Shown: positions 9,810-24,320 of the stretch, one piece after another
Position numbering within the stretch: the stretch's first letter is position 1
Layout: every line of letters begins with the position of its first letter
Assembly: GCF_900109755.1 (NCBI RefSeq)
Contig: NZ_FOAR01000008.1
Location: 62,001 to 126,000 of the forward strand
DNA: 64,000 nucleotides
Direction of reading: 5' to 3'
Source: Pseudomonas agarici
GTDB lineage: Bacteria; Pseudomonadota; Gammaproteobacteria; Pseudomonadales; Pseudomonadaceae
Position numbers and translations under genes: made by a program
Notes under the pieces: model-generated
Database searches by the model: none
Told to the model about the DNA's origin: nothing
What the model saw: the letters and a program-made list of their open reading frames with translations, nothing else

Positions 9810-10892
9810 ATGCAACACCTTCTCAAGGGCTGCGCACTGGCGTTGGCTGTTGGCTTGTCGAGCGGTGCGCCGCAAGCGGCTGAAAAAGTCATTCTCGACA
9901 CCGATTTCAACGTCATCAACGACGACGGCCAGGCCTTTATCATGCTGGCGCAATTGCATGCACAGAAGAAGATCGAACTGCTGGGGATGACCCTGGTCAG
10001 CGGCAACGCCTGGGTCGACCAGGAACAGGTCGATGCGCTAAAGGCCGTCGAGCGCATGGGCGTGGAGAAGGAAGTCGGCGTCTACTCCGGTGCGGCCTAT
10101 CCATTGCTGCATGACTTTGCGACTTACCCACAGGAACAGGCGCTGTACGGCACCGGCTGGTCCGGTGCCTTCCAGAGCCCGCGCCCGACCTCCGCGGCGC
10201 AATGGGTGGCGCCGCCCGATGGCCTGGCGACCCACACCCGGTTGCGCAGCGAAACCGCCCCGCAATTCATTATCGACAGCGTGCGCAAGAATCCCCATGA
10301 AGTCACCTTACTGGCCATCGGCCCGCTGACCAATCTGGCCCTGGCCATCCGTCAAGCCCCGGATATCGTGCCGCTGATCAAGCGTATCGTGTACATGGGG
10401 GGCGCCATCGAGGTTCCGGGCAATACTACCCCCGCCGCCGAGTTTAATTGGTGGTTCGACCCGGAAGCGGCAAAAATCGTCCTGCGCTCCCCCATCGAAC
10501 ATGTGATCTTCCCGAACGATGTCTGCGAGAAACTCATCTTCGACGCTACGATCTACCAACGGGTGATTGCCGCCCAGGGCGCGGTGGCGCAGTTGTACAA
10601 GAGTGTGTTCGGACCAGAGTTCGCCAAGGACCCTGGCTACCACAGCTTTACCTGGGACACTCTACCGACGCTGTTTTTGAGCGAGCCTGAAATCGTCACC
10701 GAGTCGCGCGATATGTGGATCGATGTCGACACGCATTTCGGCCCGGACTACGGTCGTGCGCTGGGTTACAAGAAAGGCGCGCCGGTGGGAACGCAAAAGG
10801 CCAAAGTGGTGTTCGCGGTGAACCAGGAGAAATTCTGGGATGGCTACGTATCGCTGCTGACCTTGCCGACGCCGGTGAAAAGCCCTCGCTGA
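9810..10892 (+). CDS. Periplasmic nucleoside hydrolase family protein
   Basis: 360 residues. A signal peptide (MQHLLKGCALALAVGLSSGA, cleavage near PQAAEK) predicts periplasmic location. The inosine-uridine hydrolase fold is indicated by the N-terminal KVILDTDFNVINDDGQAF calcium/ribose motif, TLLAIGPLTNLALAI, IVYMGGAI, and the Asn/Asp-bearing EFNWWFDPEAAKIVL. The N-terminal motif differs from the usual DTDPGxDDA by two extra residues. It would split nucleosides into base and ribose. The ATG at 9810 gives a clean signal peptide and has GGGG upstream; longer in-frame starts would bury it. Confidence 0.85.
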   Translation: MQHLLKGCALALAVGLSSGAPQAAEKVILDTDFNVINDDGQAFIMLAQLHAQKKIELLGMTLVSGNAWVDQEQVDALKAVERMGVEKEVGVYSGAAYPLLHDFATYPQEQALYGTGWSGAFQSPRPTSAAQWVAPPDGLATHTRLRSETAPQFIIDSVRKNPHEVTLLAIGPLTNLALAIRQAPDIVPLIKRIVYMGGAIEVPGNTTPAAEFNWWFDPEAAKIVLRSPIEHVIFPNDVCEKLIFDATIYQRVIAAQGAVAQLYKSVFGPEFAKDPGYHSFTWDTLPTLFLSEPEIVTESRDMWIDVDTHFGPDYGRALGYKKGAPVGTQKAKVVFAVNQEKFWDGYVSLLTLPTPVKSPR

Positions 10893-10961
10893 CACACTGA
10901 CTGCGGCGAGCAGGCAAGCCCCGTGCGTGCCATGGAACAAAGACTCAGCCGCAGCATCTCA

Positions 10962-11507
10962 TCAGAAGCGCAGGCGCCAGCGCCCGTTGCGACGCAGGTC
11001 GATCACCGACAAAGGCTCAATATCGATTGCATTGAATGAAGTCGGATCGGCCTGCAGCGCGTGGAGAATCGCGGCGCGGATCACAAAGGGGTGAGTCACC
11101 ACGACGAAGTGTCCGTCCTCGTGAAAACCGTCGAGCCAGGCCCCAACCCTTGCGCACAATGCCGACACCGATTCGCCCGCCGGTGCTGTCACCTGCGGCT
11201 GACTGACCCAGGCCGCCAGCGCCTCGGGATCACTGTCCTGGAGATCCGCCAGGGCCAGACCCTGCCATTCGCCAAAGTCGTAATCCCCCAGCTCCGGGAC
11301 TATCTCGATCTCGCTGCCCAGTACTTCGGCTGTCTGCCAGGCACGGGTTTCCGGCGCGCTGAGAACCCGCACCGGTTTTTTCAGGCAGCACGCCAGCTCG
11401 GCGGCCTTGGCCAAGCCCTTGGACTCCACCGGTTCGTCCAGCGGAAAACGCCCCAGGCGCTGGGCTTCGGTGCGGGCATGGCAGACAACACTGAGCCGAA
11501 TCGCCAT
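10962..11507 (-). CDS. Histidine phosphatase superfamily protein
   Basis: 181 residues with a phosphoglycerate-mutase-like pattern: an N-terminal catalytic region VVCHARTEAQR, then LSAPETRAWQTAEVLG, GDYDFGEWQGLALADL, and the second histidine in VVVTHPFVIRAA. The usual RHGET is changed to CHART here, keeping the nucleophilic His but not the flanking Arg and Gly. Substrate is unknown. The ATG at 11507 is spaced ten bases from GGGAG; a TTG two codons earlier sits too close. Confidence 0.8.
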   Translation of the reverse strand: MAIRLSVVCHARTEAQRLGRFPLDEPVESKGLAKAAELACCLKKPVRVLSAPETRAWQTAEVLGSEIEIVPELGDYDFGEWQGLALADLQDSDPEALAAWVSQPQVTAPAGESVSALCARVGAWLDGFHEDGHFVVVTHPFVIRAAILHALQADPTSFNAIDIEPLSVIDLRRNGRWRLRF

Positions 11508-11915
11508 ATGCAAGTTTCTCCCGTTATGCCTTGCCGAGAATGACCCTGCGCAGGCACCTATATCATTTTGTTACAAGGAAGCACACAGGTGAAAACCCGG
11601 CACGGTTGCACCACCGTCATCGCACTCCAAGAGTGTCTTTAAACCTGCCTGATCGGCGCAAGAGCCGTCATCGTACAGAGCACGGATGCCGAGAGTCAGC
11701 TCCTTTCATGGCAGCTTTCGCTTCTCAGACTGGGCGCACAATTCAATAAGACTTTTCACACAGAAAGTACCGCAACATACGACACTCCCAGCGCCCTATC
11801 GATTCCCAGCACTCCCCTACCGGCAGCAGCACCGGCTCGGCGGTCGGACGAGTCGGCACCCTACCGTTGTGGCACTGGATCCAGTGACGGCCATGGGGCT
11901 GACCGACGATTGAGA
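11508..11915. other. Intergenic region without recognised gene
   Basis: About 400 bases between the start of the histidine phosphatase gene and the 3' end of the GNAT gene. No start with a plausible ribosome site and no family match was seen. It must hold the phosphatase promoter. The short perfect hairpin at 11903-11926 overlaps the last codons of the GNAT gene and lacks a T-run on either strand. Confidence 0.4.
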
Positions 11916-12401
11916 TCAGTCGTCGGATTCGGCAAAGTGCTTGAGCACGTCACCATCCATCCGGTAGCGTACCCATTCACTCTGTGGTTGGGCACCGATG
12001 GACTCGTAGAAGCGTATAGCCGGTTGATTCCAGTCCAGCACACTCCATTCCAGGCGTCCACAATCATTGGCGCAGGCAATCTTCGCCAGATGCCGCAACA
12101 GCTTCCTGCCTGCCCCCGCGCCTCGCTGTTGTGGCGAGACATAGAGGTCTTCCAAGTACAAGCCGTTGCGTCCGAGCCAGGTGGAGTAACTAAAGAAAAA
12201 CACCGCGAAGCCAACCGGCTCGCCATCACGCAAGCAGATCAGGCCATGGGCCGTGGCGCCTTCGCCGAACAGGCTGCGCTCGATGTCGACAACACTGGCG
12301 ATCACTTCATGGCGAGCTCGCTCGTAGTCTGCCAACTCAGTGATAAAGGCCAGGATCTGCGGCGCATCGCTGGGCCGGGCTTCGCGTATTTCGAGGGACA
12401 T
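11916..12401 (-). CDS. GNAT N-acetyltransferase (diamine/thialysine acetyltransferase-like)
   Basis: 161-residue GNAT protein. The acetyl-CoA-binding motif is in LYLEDLYVSPQQRGAGAGRKLL around residues 80-103, followed by LEWSVLDWNQPAIRFYESIGA. This arrangement resembles spermidine/thialysine acetyltransferases, but the substrate cannot be told from sequence alone. The ATG at 12401 has GGAAG five bases upstream and is preferred over the ATG at 12413, which has none. Confidence 0.82.
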   Translation of the reverse strand: MSLEIREARPSDAPQILAFITELADYERARHEVIASVVDIERSLFGEGATAHGLICLRDGEPVGFAVFFFSYSTWLGRNGLYLEDLYVSPQQRGAGAGRKLLRHLAKIACANDCGRLEWSVLDWNQPAIRFYESIGAQPQSEWVRYRMDGDVLKHFAESDD

Positions 12402-12553
12402 GGACGCTTCCATAATTGATGAAGTCGCCCATGCTATTCGGATTGCGTCGCTGCTTGAATCATTTCAACGAAAAATTCGCGCACGGCAACACCGCGGACG
12501 CTTTTGCAAACGGCCATGGCCAATGTCGCAAAACAGGCAAAACGCCGCCTTGC

Positions 12554-12575
12554 AACTCACCGTACAGGCCACTAG
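12554..12575 (-). repeat. Solo end of the CTAG-TGGCCTGT repeat family
   Basis: The minus strand reads CTAGTGGCCTGTACGGTGAG and continues TT. These 22 bases are identical to the left end of the element at 40853-41017. The CTAG supplies the TAG stop codon of lpxO. No matching second end was found between here and the GNAT gene. Confidence 0.7.
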
Positions 12576-13471
12576 ATCAGCAGGAACAACCCCAGCAACC
12601 CGGCGAAGATCGCCCACTTCTCCAAGTAATAGCGAGTACGGTGGGTCTTCTTCAGCGCCTTGCCGCGCTGGCGGATGCCATACAGCCTGGCGAACGCCTT
12701 GTTGATCCCGCCGATCTTGTCGCCATCGCCATTGGGCGCCGCGGCAGCCGCCATCACGGTGCGGCTGAACCAACGGTTGAATGCCGTCGCCCAGCGATAC
12801 TTCATTGGCCGCTCGATATCGCAAAACAGGATCACGCGGTTCTTGTCCGTGGTGTTTTGCGCATAATGGATAAAGGTCTCGTCGAACAGCACCGATTCGC
12901 CGTCACGCCAATGGTAGCTCTGGCCGTCGACGTTGATGTAGCAGCCCGGGTCATTCGGTGTTTCCAACCCCAGATGGTAGCGCAGGGAACCGGCATACGG
13001 ATCACGGTGACGGACCAGTTTCGAACCCGGTGGCAATTCGGCGAACATCGCCGCCTTGACCGTGCCGATGCGGTTAAGCAGTTCGGTGGTGCGCGGGCAG
13101 AGCTCCAGGGCAGATGGATGATTATCGCCATACCACTTCAGATAGAAGCGTTTCCAGCCGCTCTTGAAGAAGGAGTTGAAACCGACATCCTCGGGCCGCT
13201 CGGATTTCTTGATGTTACCCGCCCGCGACAAGGCCAAGGCTTCCTCACGAATTTCCTGCCAATTGTCCTGCAACGGCTTGAGTTCGGGAAAATCAGTAGT
13301 TTGTAGATAGGGACGGCTGGGGATCTTCGAAAACAGGTAGAGGAAGCAGTTGATCGGTGCCAGGAAGCTGGAGTGGTCGCTCAGTTGGCGGCCCAGCTTG
13401 TGCCGGACTTTACCGCGCAGGTGTACATACGCGATGGACAGTACGTATACAGCAATAATGATGAGTTTCAC
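12572..13471 (-). CDS. lpxO: Lipid A hydroxylase
   Basis: 299-residue membrane-anchored Fe(II)/2-oxoglutarate dioxygenase of the aspartyl/asparaginyl hydroxylase family. It hydroxylates a secondary acyl chain of lipid A. It has an N-terminal hydrophobic anchor (KLIIIAVYVLSIAYV), the conserved DVGFNSFFKSGWKRFYLKWYG, metal ligands in VRHRDPYAG (HxD), the downstream His in FDETFIHYAQNTT, and a C-terminal hydrophobic tail. The GTG at 13471 is chosen because remembered LpxO homologues begin at this KLII segment and it gives the family length. An ATG 14 codons upstream is also open. Its stop lies within a dispersed repeat end. Confidence 0.88.
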   Translation of the reverse strand: MKLIIIAVYVLSIAYVHLRGKVRHKLGRQLSDHSSFLAPINCFLYLFSKIPSRPYLQTTDFPELKPLQDNWQEIREEALALSRAGNIKKSERPEDVGFNSFFKSGWKRFYLKWYGDNHPSALELCPRTTELLNRIGTVKAAMFAELPPGSKLVRHRDPYAGSLRYHLGLETPNDPGCYINVDGQSYHWRDGESVLFDETFIHYAQNTTDKNRVILFCDIERPMKYRWATAFNRWFSRTVMAAAAAPNGDGDKIGGINKAFARLYGIRQRGKALKKTHRTRYYLEKWAIFAGLLGLFLLI

Positions 13472-13778
13472 AGGCGTCGTCACAGAAGTCGGAAATACGC
13501 TAACTTCACGCAACAGCCAGCCTTGGAGCAGAGCCTGCGAAGGCTGGATATCGAGAAAAATAGCTAGCCCACTAGGGTAAAACAGCCGCCGCCGTGCTTT
13601 CCAGTATTTCCTACTTAAACCGAAGACAAAAACGTAATCTATTACAGACTTTTCTTACATTTTTACCGGTTTCGCATTCCAGATAAGGGTGAAGCAAGCG
13701 AGTGGCGAGCCGGGCAGCAGATAGTTGTCTTCGACAAGACCTCTTTCGATGCGCAGGATCAGTCAGGTGATTGGCGAA
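13472..13778. other. Intergenic region, lpxO promoter side
   Basis: About 300 bases containing the presumed lpxO promoter (AT-rich around 13600-13680) and the 3' flank of the DUF1285 gene. No gene, clear terminator or recognisable PhoP/PmrA box was seen. Confidence 0.4.
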
Positions 13779-14342
13779 TCAGGGTTCGAGGCCAATCGGG
13801 AAAAACTCCCCGCCACTCCACACGCCGAGCCAGGATTGGCCGTCGATCCGCCGTGTCACCGCCAGCTCCACCAACTGGTAGAACACATTGCGATGGATCA
13901 ACGCCTGGAGATTGCCGCGTATATGTACATACGGCGACGGCTCCTGGCTGGCGGGATCGATCAGCACTCGGATCGGATGCTCGGCCCCCGCCGTTATCTG
14001 TTCATCGACGTAGGTGGTAAAGCGCAGTTGCTGCTCCTCGCCTTGCCCTTCGACCTCCAGAGTCACCGCGACAAAAGGCGCGTCGTCGACCTTGATGCCG
14101 ACCTTTTCCACTGGGGTAATCAGGAAATAATCGTCGCCGTCGCGCCGCAGGATGGTAGAAAACAGCTTGACCATTGGCTTGCGCCCGATGGGTGTGCCCA
14201 GGTAGTACCAAGTGCCGTCGCGGGCGATGCGCATGTCGATATCGCCGCAGAAGTCCGGATTCCACAGGTGAATCGGCGGCAAGCCCTTTTTTGTCTGGGG
14301 AATTTGCGCCAACAGGTCGTTGGCCTTGCTCGGTTCACTCAT
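13779..14342 (-). CDS. DUF1285 domain protein
   Basis: 187-residue protein recognised as DUF1285 from PPIHLWNPDFCGDIDMRI, DGTWYYLGTPIGR, LVKLFSTILRRDGDDYFLITPVEKVGI-like text and VIHRNVFYQL-type ending. No signal peptide, so cytoplasmic. The biochemical role of the family is not established. The ATG at 14342 has GGGAG five bases upstream, better than the ATG four codons earlier. It follows the lipoprotein gene by 17 bases, suggesting co-transcription. Confidence 0.85.
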   Translation of the reverse strand: MSEPSKANDLLAQIPQTKKGLPPIHLWNPDFCGDIDMRIARDGTWYYLGTPIGRKPMVKLFSTILRRDGDDYFLITPVEKVGIKVDDAPFVAVTLEVEGQGEEQQLRFTTYVDEQITAGAEHPIRVLIDPASQEPSPYVHIRGNLQALIHRNVFYQLVELAVTRRIDGQSWLGVWSGGEFFPIGLEP

Positions 14343-14359
14343 GTTCGCTCCCAACTGAT

Positions 14360-14965
14360 TTACTGATCGCTCAAGCCCAATAAACTACGCGCATATTCTG
14401 CCAGTGGTTTGGCAATCAGGTCCTGCGGTTTATTGTCATGGAACGTCAGCAAACCGCCACGACTCTTGATCCGTGCAGTATCGATCAGATATTGGGTGCT
14501 GGTCTCGATCAGCATGATCTGGATCACGCCGCTGTCGATTCCCAGGCGATCAACGGCTTCTTGGTCGGCCCATTCGTCATAGTTGCCGATCCGGTCGTCG
14601 GACTTGGCGAAACGGCTGTACAAGAGGTAGTGGGCGCCGGCGGAGCGGGCTTCGGCCATGGCCTCGTTGAGGCCGACCGGGGCACGGGCGCGACGGACCA
14701 TCGGGAAATATTCGACAAAACCGTTGAAGGCCTCTTCGGCGACCACGTTCGGCCGTGGATAGCTGCTGCCCGGCGGGGCAAATGCGCCTTGGGCAATGTA
14801 AATGAAGGAATCCGGCTGAATGCGGAACGAGTGGATCCGGCGCGTGTCGCTATGATCGAGCAACCCGGCGTCACTCATCTGATAACGAGCCCCTTCTCCC
14901 AGGTCGCTGACTTTCATGCAGCCGCCCAGCGCCAAAAACGCCAGCAGCATAACCAGGCTACGCAT
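14360..14965 (-). CDS. Putative lipoprotein, DUF4823 type
   Basis: 201 residues. The N-terminus MRSLVMLLAFLALGGCMK is a lipoprotein signal with lipobox LGGC, so the mature protein is lipid-anchored at Cys16. The rest is soluble, with a YFPMVRRARAPVGLNEAMAEA-like helix and HYLLYSRFAKSDDR. Family assignment to DUF4823 is from memory and moderate. The ATG at 14965 has GGAGG at five-base spacing, which clearly outweighs longer in-frame starts. It is the first gene of a pair with the DUF1285 gene. Confidence 0.78.
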   Translation of the reverse strand: MRSLVMLLAFLALGGCMKVSDLGEGARYQMSDAGLLDHSDTRRIHSFRIQPDSFIYIAQGAFAPPGSSYPRPNVVAEEAFNGFVEYFPMVRRARAPVGLNEAMAEARSAGAHYLLYSRFAKSDDRIGNYDEWADQEAVDRLGIDSGVIQIMLIETSTQYLIDTARIKSRGGLLTFHDNKPQDLIAKPLAEYARSLLGLSDQ

Positions 14966-15086
14966 CCTATCCTCCAGAGGCCGGTGACGGAAAACCGGCG
15001 AATAGCCGCCTAATGCAGCTTCCGCGCCAGATAAGCCTGGTAGAGGGATTGAGTCTTGTGCCAAGCCTGCGAGAGTGGCTTAATTT

Positions 15087-16055
15087 CTAGCCGCCGATGA
15101 TTTTCATCACCGTCGCGCCACCGGAGAAAGCCACTTCCTGCTTGTCGCCCAGGGCCTTGACCAGTAACCGCTGCAGCGCCGGCAAGGCTTCGTGGCGCGG
15201 CTTGTCCAGCAAGTCGCCGACGTAATGCCGGTTGCTCGACGACAGGCAACCATGCAGCCATCCCGTGGAGGACAGGCGCAAGCGCGAGCAAGTCCGGCAG
15301 AACGGTACGCTTTCATTGGCAATCACGCCAAAATAGCCTTGCCCCGGAATCTCATAGCGCACCGCCGTCGCGTCGACCGGTGCATTGGCTTGCAGGTATT
15401 CGTAGCGTTCGCCGATCAGCTCCAGCAGTTGCTGGAGGCTGACAAACTGTTGGAGGAAGGCGTTGTGGTCGCTGGCCAGATGCCCCATGCGCATCAACTC
15501 GATGAAACGCAACTCGTAACCCCGCTCCAGGCAGTAGTCGAGCAGCGGCATCACCTGGTCCAGGTTTTGCCCACGCAGTGGCACCATATTGACCTTGATT
15601 TTCAGGCCGCCAGCCCGAGCCTGATCCATACCGTCAAGCACGCTCGCCAGATCACCGCCACGGGCAATGCCACGGAAAGCGGCCGGATCGAGGGTATCGA
15701 GGGAAACGTTGATTCGCCGGATCCCGGCCTCCACCAGCAACGGCAGTTTGCGCGCCAGCAGTTGGCCGTTGGTGGTCAGGCTGATATCACTCAGGCCCAG
15801 CTTGCCCACGGCGCCCATGAACGCTTCCAGCTTAGGACTGACCAGCGGTTCGCCGCCGGTAATACGCAAGCGCTCGATGCCAGCCGCCTCGATCAGGTAG
15901 GCGACCCCCCGCGCCATGGCCTCGGCCGACAATTCATCCTGGGCAGCCACCAGCCGCTTGCCATTGGGCACGCAGTAGGTACAGGCATAGTTGCAAGCGG
16001 ATGTCAGGCTGATGCGTAGGTTGCGAAAGCGCCTGCCTTGACGATCAACGATCAT
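15087..16055 (-). CDS. moaA: GTP 3',8-cyclase (molybdenum cofactor synthesis)
   Basis: 322-residue radical SAM enzyme. The first [4Fe-4S] motif is CNYACTYC near residue 21, with ITGGEPL and LTTNGQLL as SAM-binding elements. The second cluster ligands are in PFCRTCSRLRLSSTGWLHGC, and the terminal Gly-Gly (KIIGG) is required for activity in MoaA. It makes 3',8-cyclo-GTP, the first step to the molybdopterin used by XdhB in this window. No other moa genes lie beside it, so it is an orphan copy here. Confidence 0.93.
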   Translation of the reverse strand: MIVDRQGRRFRNLRISLTSACNYACTYCVPNGKRLVAAQDELSAEAMARGVAYLIEAAGIERLRITGGEPLVSPKLEAFMGAVGKLGLSDISLTTNGQLLARKLPLLVEAGIRRINVSLDTLDPAAFRGIARGGDLASVLDGMDQARAGGLKIKVNMVPLRGQNLDQVMPLLDYCLERGYELRFIELMRMGHLASDHNAFLQQFVSLQQLLELIGERYEYLQANAPVDATAVRYEIPGQGYFGVIANESVPFCRTCSRLRLSSTGWLHGCLSSSNRHYVGDLLDKPRHEALPALQRLLVKALGDKQEVAFSGGATVMKIIGG

Positions 16056-16192
16056 GAAACACTCCAGCGCTAGACTCTGCTACCCGCTAAAAACCGACTT
16101 GAACATCAAATTTTAGCAAACCCTATCCCTGAGTATATTCCTGGGGCGCCGCGCCATATAGCGAAACCTGACGCGAGCATCTGGCTCAATAG

Positions 16193-16831
16193 TCAGGTGA
16201 CCGGCGTATCGGTGTCGCGCCTGCGCTTGTTGCCCATGCGCACGCCGATGTCCATCAGGAATTGGAAGAAGCCTTCCTGATCCTCCAGCACATTGCTCCA
16301 GAACGGCGAGTGGTACAGCGCCACCGCGCCGTGCACCAGCGCCCAGGCGGCGCAATAGTGGAAGTATGGCGGCACATCTTCAAGCTTGCCTTCACTGATG
16401 CGGCCCTTGATCAACAAGGTCAGGTGCTCGAAGTTGGAGGCACGGATCTTGTGCAGTTGCTCGACCATCTCCGGCACCTGCTGGCCCTTGACCACTTTTT
16501 CTTCCAGGCGATCGAACAGCCGATAACGTTGCGGGTCGCGCATGCGGAATTCGAAGTAGGCGCGAGACAGTGCTTCCTTGTCCTTGTCGACATCGGCCGA
16601 ATGCAGCAATTGATTCAAGTCGCGCTCGTAGTCGAGCATCAGGCGCAGGTAGATCTCCGCCTTGGATTTGAAGTGTTTGTAAATGGTGCCTTTGCCGATA
16701 CCGACGGCGTCCGCGATCATCTCGACGGTGACACTGTCTTCACCCTGTTCGAGGAACAGCTGTAGCGCGGTATCGAGAATTTCTTGCTCGCGGCGACGAA
16801 ACTCACGGACCTTACGGGGTTCTTTATGCAT
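16193..16831 (-). CDS. TetR/AcrR-family transcriptional regulator
   Basis: 212 residues. The N-terminal helix-turn-helix is IADAVGIGKGTIYKHFKSKAEI (residues about 40-61), preceded by FRRREQEILDTALQLFLEQG. The C-terminal ligand domain includes RYRLFDRLEEKVVKGQQVPEMV. The ATG at 16831 matches the usual MHKEPRKVREF start recalled for Pseudomonas homologues; the 19 extra upstream codons lack that support. Ligand and targets are unknown. Confidence 0.87.
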   Translation of the reverse strand: MHKEPRKVREFRRREQEILDTALQLFLEQGEDSVTVEMIADAVGIGKGTIYKHFKSKAEIYLRLMLDYERDLNQLLHSADVDKDKEALSRAYFEFRMRDPQRYRLFDRLEEKVVKGQQVPEMVEQLHKIRASNFEHLTLLIKGRISEGKLEDVPPYFHYCAAWALVHGAVALYHSPFWSNVLEDQEGFFQFLMDIGVRMGNKRRRDTDTPVT

Positions 16832-17102
16832 AAGAAAAGGTCTGTAGGGGCAAAATCGAAGCCAAGCATTATGCCTGAGCCGCGTCAAATTGCACGAATC
16901 ATCCGAGGCTTTTGGTTTTCACTGTCGACGAATCAACCCATCTCGGTCAAAAAGTTTTCATTCAGGGCACGCAGCGTCCCACTCAAGCAAGACTCGAGGG
17001 CCCGTGGCAGGTAATGAGAACACAACCGAAGCGCCGGTATTCCAAATCTGTTTAAAAAATGAGCAGAACTGACTGGACGTGACGCGATACTGGCTAATAC
17101 TT

Positions 17103-17228
17103 GAGGTGTCGGCGCGACATCTCCCCCAAGTGACGCGCTGATTAAAGGTGCTAAGGGACCGTGCGCCTTTGTTTTACTCCTAATGGTCTTAACCCGGATT
17201 CGCCCCCCCAAGAATCCGGGTTTTTTTT
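17103..17228 (+). ncRNA. Candidate intergenic small RNA (5' end not defined)
   Basis: The plus strand between two minus-strand genes carries a 9-bp hairpin (GAGGTGTCG, loop GCG, CGACATCTC; 17103-17123) and, downstream, a strong rho-independent terminator ending in eight T. No plus-strand coding gene precedes this terminator back to the tetR gene, which runs the other way. A transcript starting somewhere in 16850-17100 is therefore implied. GTGACGCG occurs twice (near 17079 and 17130). No convincing -35/-10 pair was fixed, so the 5' boundary is open. Rightward transcription is inference from the terminator polarity. Confidence 0.55.
17191..17228 (+). terminator. Rho-independent terminator
   Basis: AACCCGGATTC (17191-17201) pairs perfectly with GAATCCGGGTT (17212-17222), an 11-bp stem with a 10-base loop. 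It runs into eight T on the plus strand. The minus strand lacks a T-run after the stem, so it does not serve ligA. Confidence 0.85.
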
Positions 17229-17306
17229 GTCCGCAAATTTGTCTTTCGAGGTCACAAGATCGCGCCCACGCTCGGGCATCACCAGAGGCCACCAGGCCCG
17301 GTACGA

Positions 17307-19652
<2,346 letters not shown>

Positions 19653-19730
19653 TCATAAAGCAAAAGAGCAGCCGAAGCTGCTCAATATGTTAGCGTTTTT
19701 TTTGCGGTGAAGCGTCTGGCGTCTTCGCGA

Positions 19731-20573
19731 TTAACGCTTCTGGGTCAGGGCGCGGCGTTCGAACTCGACGATACGCTGACGGTAATGCTCGATGGTCTGG
19801 GCGGTCAGTACGCTGCGCTGATCGTCCTTCAACTCGCCGTTGAGTTCCTGGGACAGTTTGCGTGCGGCGGCGACCATCACGTCGAAGGCCTGTTTCGGAT
19901 AGCGCGGGCCCGGCAAACCGAGGAAGAAACTCACCGCCGGGGTGGTGAAGTGGTCGATATCGTCGAGATCGAATACACCCGGTTTGACCGCGTTGGCCAT
20001 GGAGAACAGGACTTCGCCATTGCCGGCCATGCTTTCGTGACGGTGGAAGATATCCATCTCGCCGAAACGCAGGCCGCTTTCGAGAATGTTCTGCAGCAGT
20101 GCCGGGCCTTTGAAGCCGTTGGCATCACGGCTGATCACGCTGATCACCAAGACTTCCTCAGCCGCTGGCTGCTCCTTGTCCTGGCGTGCGGCCGGCTTGT
20201 GTTCGTCCGGGAAATCATCAGCGCGGCTGCTGAAGCTCGGGCCTTCCTCCAGGTCCAGATTCAAGTCGCCCTGGCTCGGCTCACTGTTACGTTTGCCGCG
20301 CTTGGACGGCTTTTCCCGAGGCTCGCGCGCGGGCATGCTGACCGATGGCAGGTCATGCTCATCGAGTTCCGGCTCCTTATGAGTGTCAAGCACACGGGGA
20401 GGCCCTAGCAATTCGGCGCTGGCGTCGTCGTCCGGCAGATTCGAGAAGCTGCGATCCAGACGAAACTTGAGCTTGCCCTTGCCGCCGCGCATCCGCCGCC
20501 AGCCATCAAAAAGAATACCGGCAATGACAATGATGCCGATGACGATCAGCCACTCGCGCAGACCGATTTCCAT
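19731..20573 (-). CDS. zipA: Cell division protein ZipA
   Basis: 280 residues. It has one N-terminal membrane segment ([19 protein letters not shown]), a charged, flexible middle (about 40-140) and the C-terminal FtsZ-binding domain ([45 protein letters not shown], ending near [19 protein letters not shown]). It tethers FtsZ filaments to the inner membrane at the septum. It lies between smc and ligA, as in other Pseudomonas. Confidence 0.96.
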   Translation of the reverse strand: MEIGLREWLIVIGIIVIAGILFDGWRRMRGGKGKLKFRLDRSFSNLPDDDASAELLGPPRVLDTHKEPELDEHDLPSVSMPAREPREKPSKRGKRNSEPSQGDLNLDLEEGPSFSSRADDFPDEHKPAARQDKEQPAAEEVLVISVISRDANGFKGPALLQNILESGLRFGEMDIFHRHESMAGNGEVLFSMANAVKPGVFDLDDIDHFTTPAVSFFLGLPGPRYPKQAFDVMVAAARKLSQELNGELKDDQRSVLTAQTIEHYRQRIVEFERRALTQKR

Positions 20574-20829
20574 GTAATCCCGTGCCTCTAATAATGGTTC
20601 TATGAAGAAAGGGCGGAAAACCCTTTAAAGCGTGGCGCCAACTCTATGTTCTGATAGGCGTTTTTCCCACGCACAAGAAAATTGGACATTAAATTAACAC
20701 GACCAAAGGTAACTTTGCACCGTCTGTCGTACAGGGTACGTATTAATAAGTCCCCAAGGATCAGTGCGAGTTCCCGCCAATCCGAGGAAAACCCGTTGCG
20801 TCTCGAATCTGTTCGCGCCCTCAGCCGCC

Positions 20830-24318
<3,489 letters not shown>

Positions 24319-24320
24319 GC

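Noticed and set aside
11903..11926. Perfect 7-bp hairpin CCGACGA/TCGTCGG as a terminator
   Set aside because: It overlaps the last codons of the GNAT gene and has no T-run on either strand.
17095..17100. TAATAC as -10 box of the candidate sRNA
   Set aside because: No -35 hexamer at acceptable spacing, and the implied start would fall inside the first hairpin.
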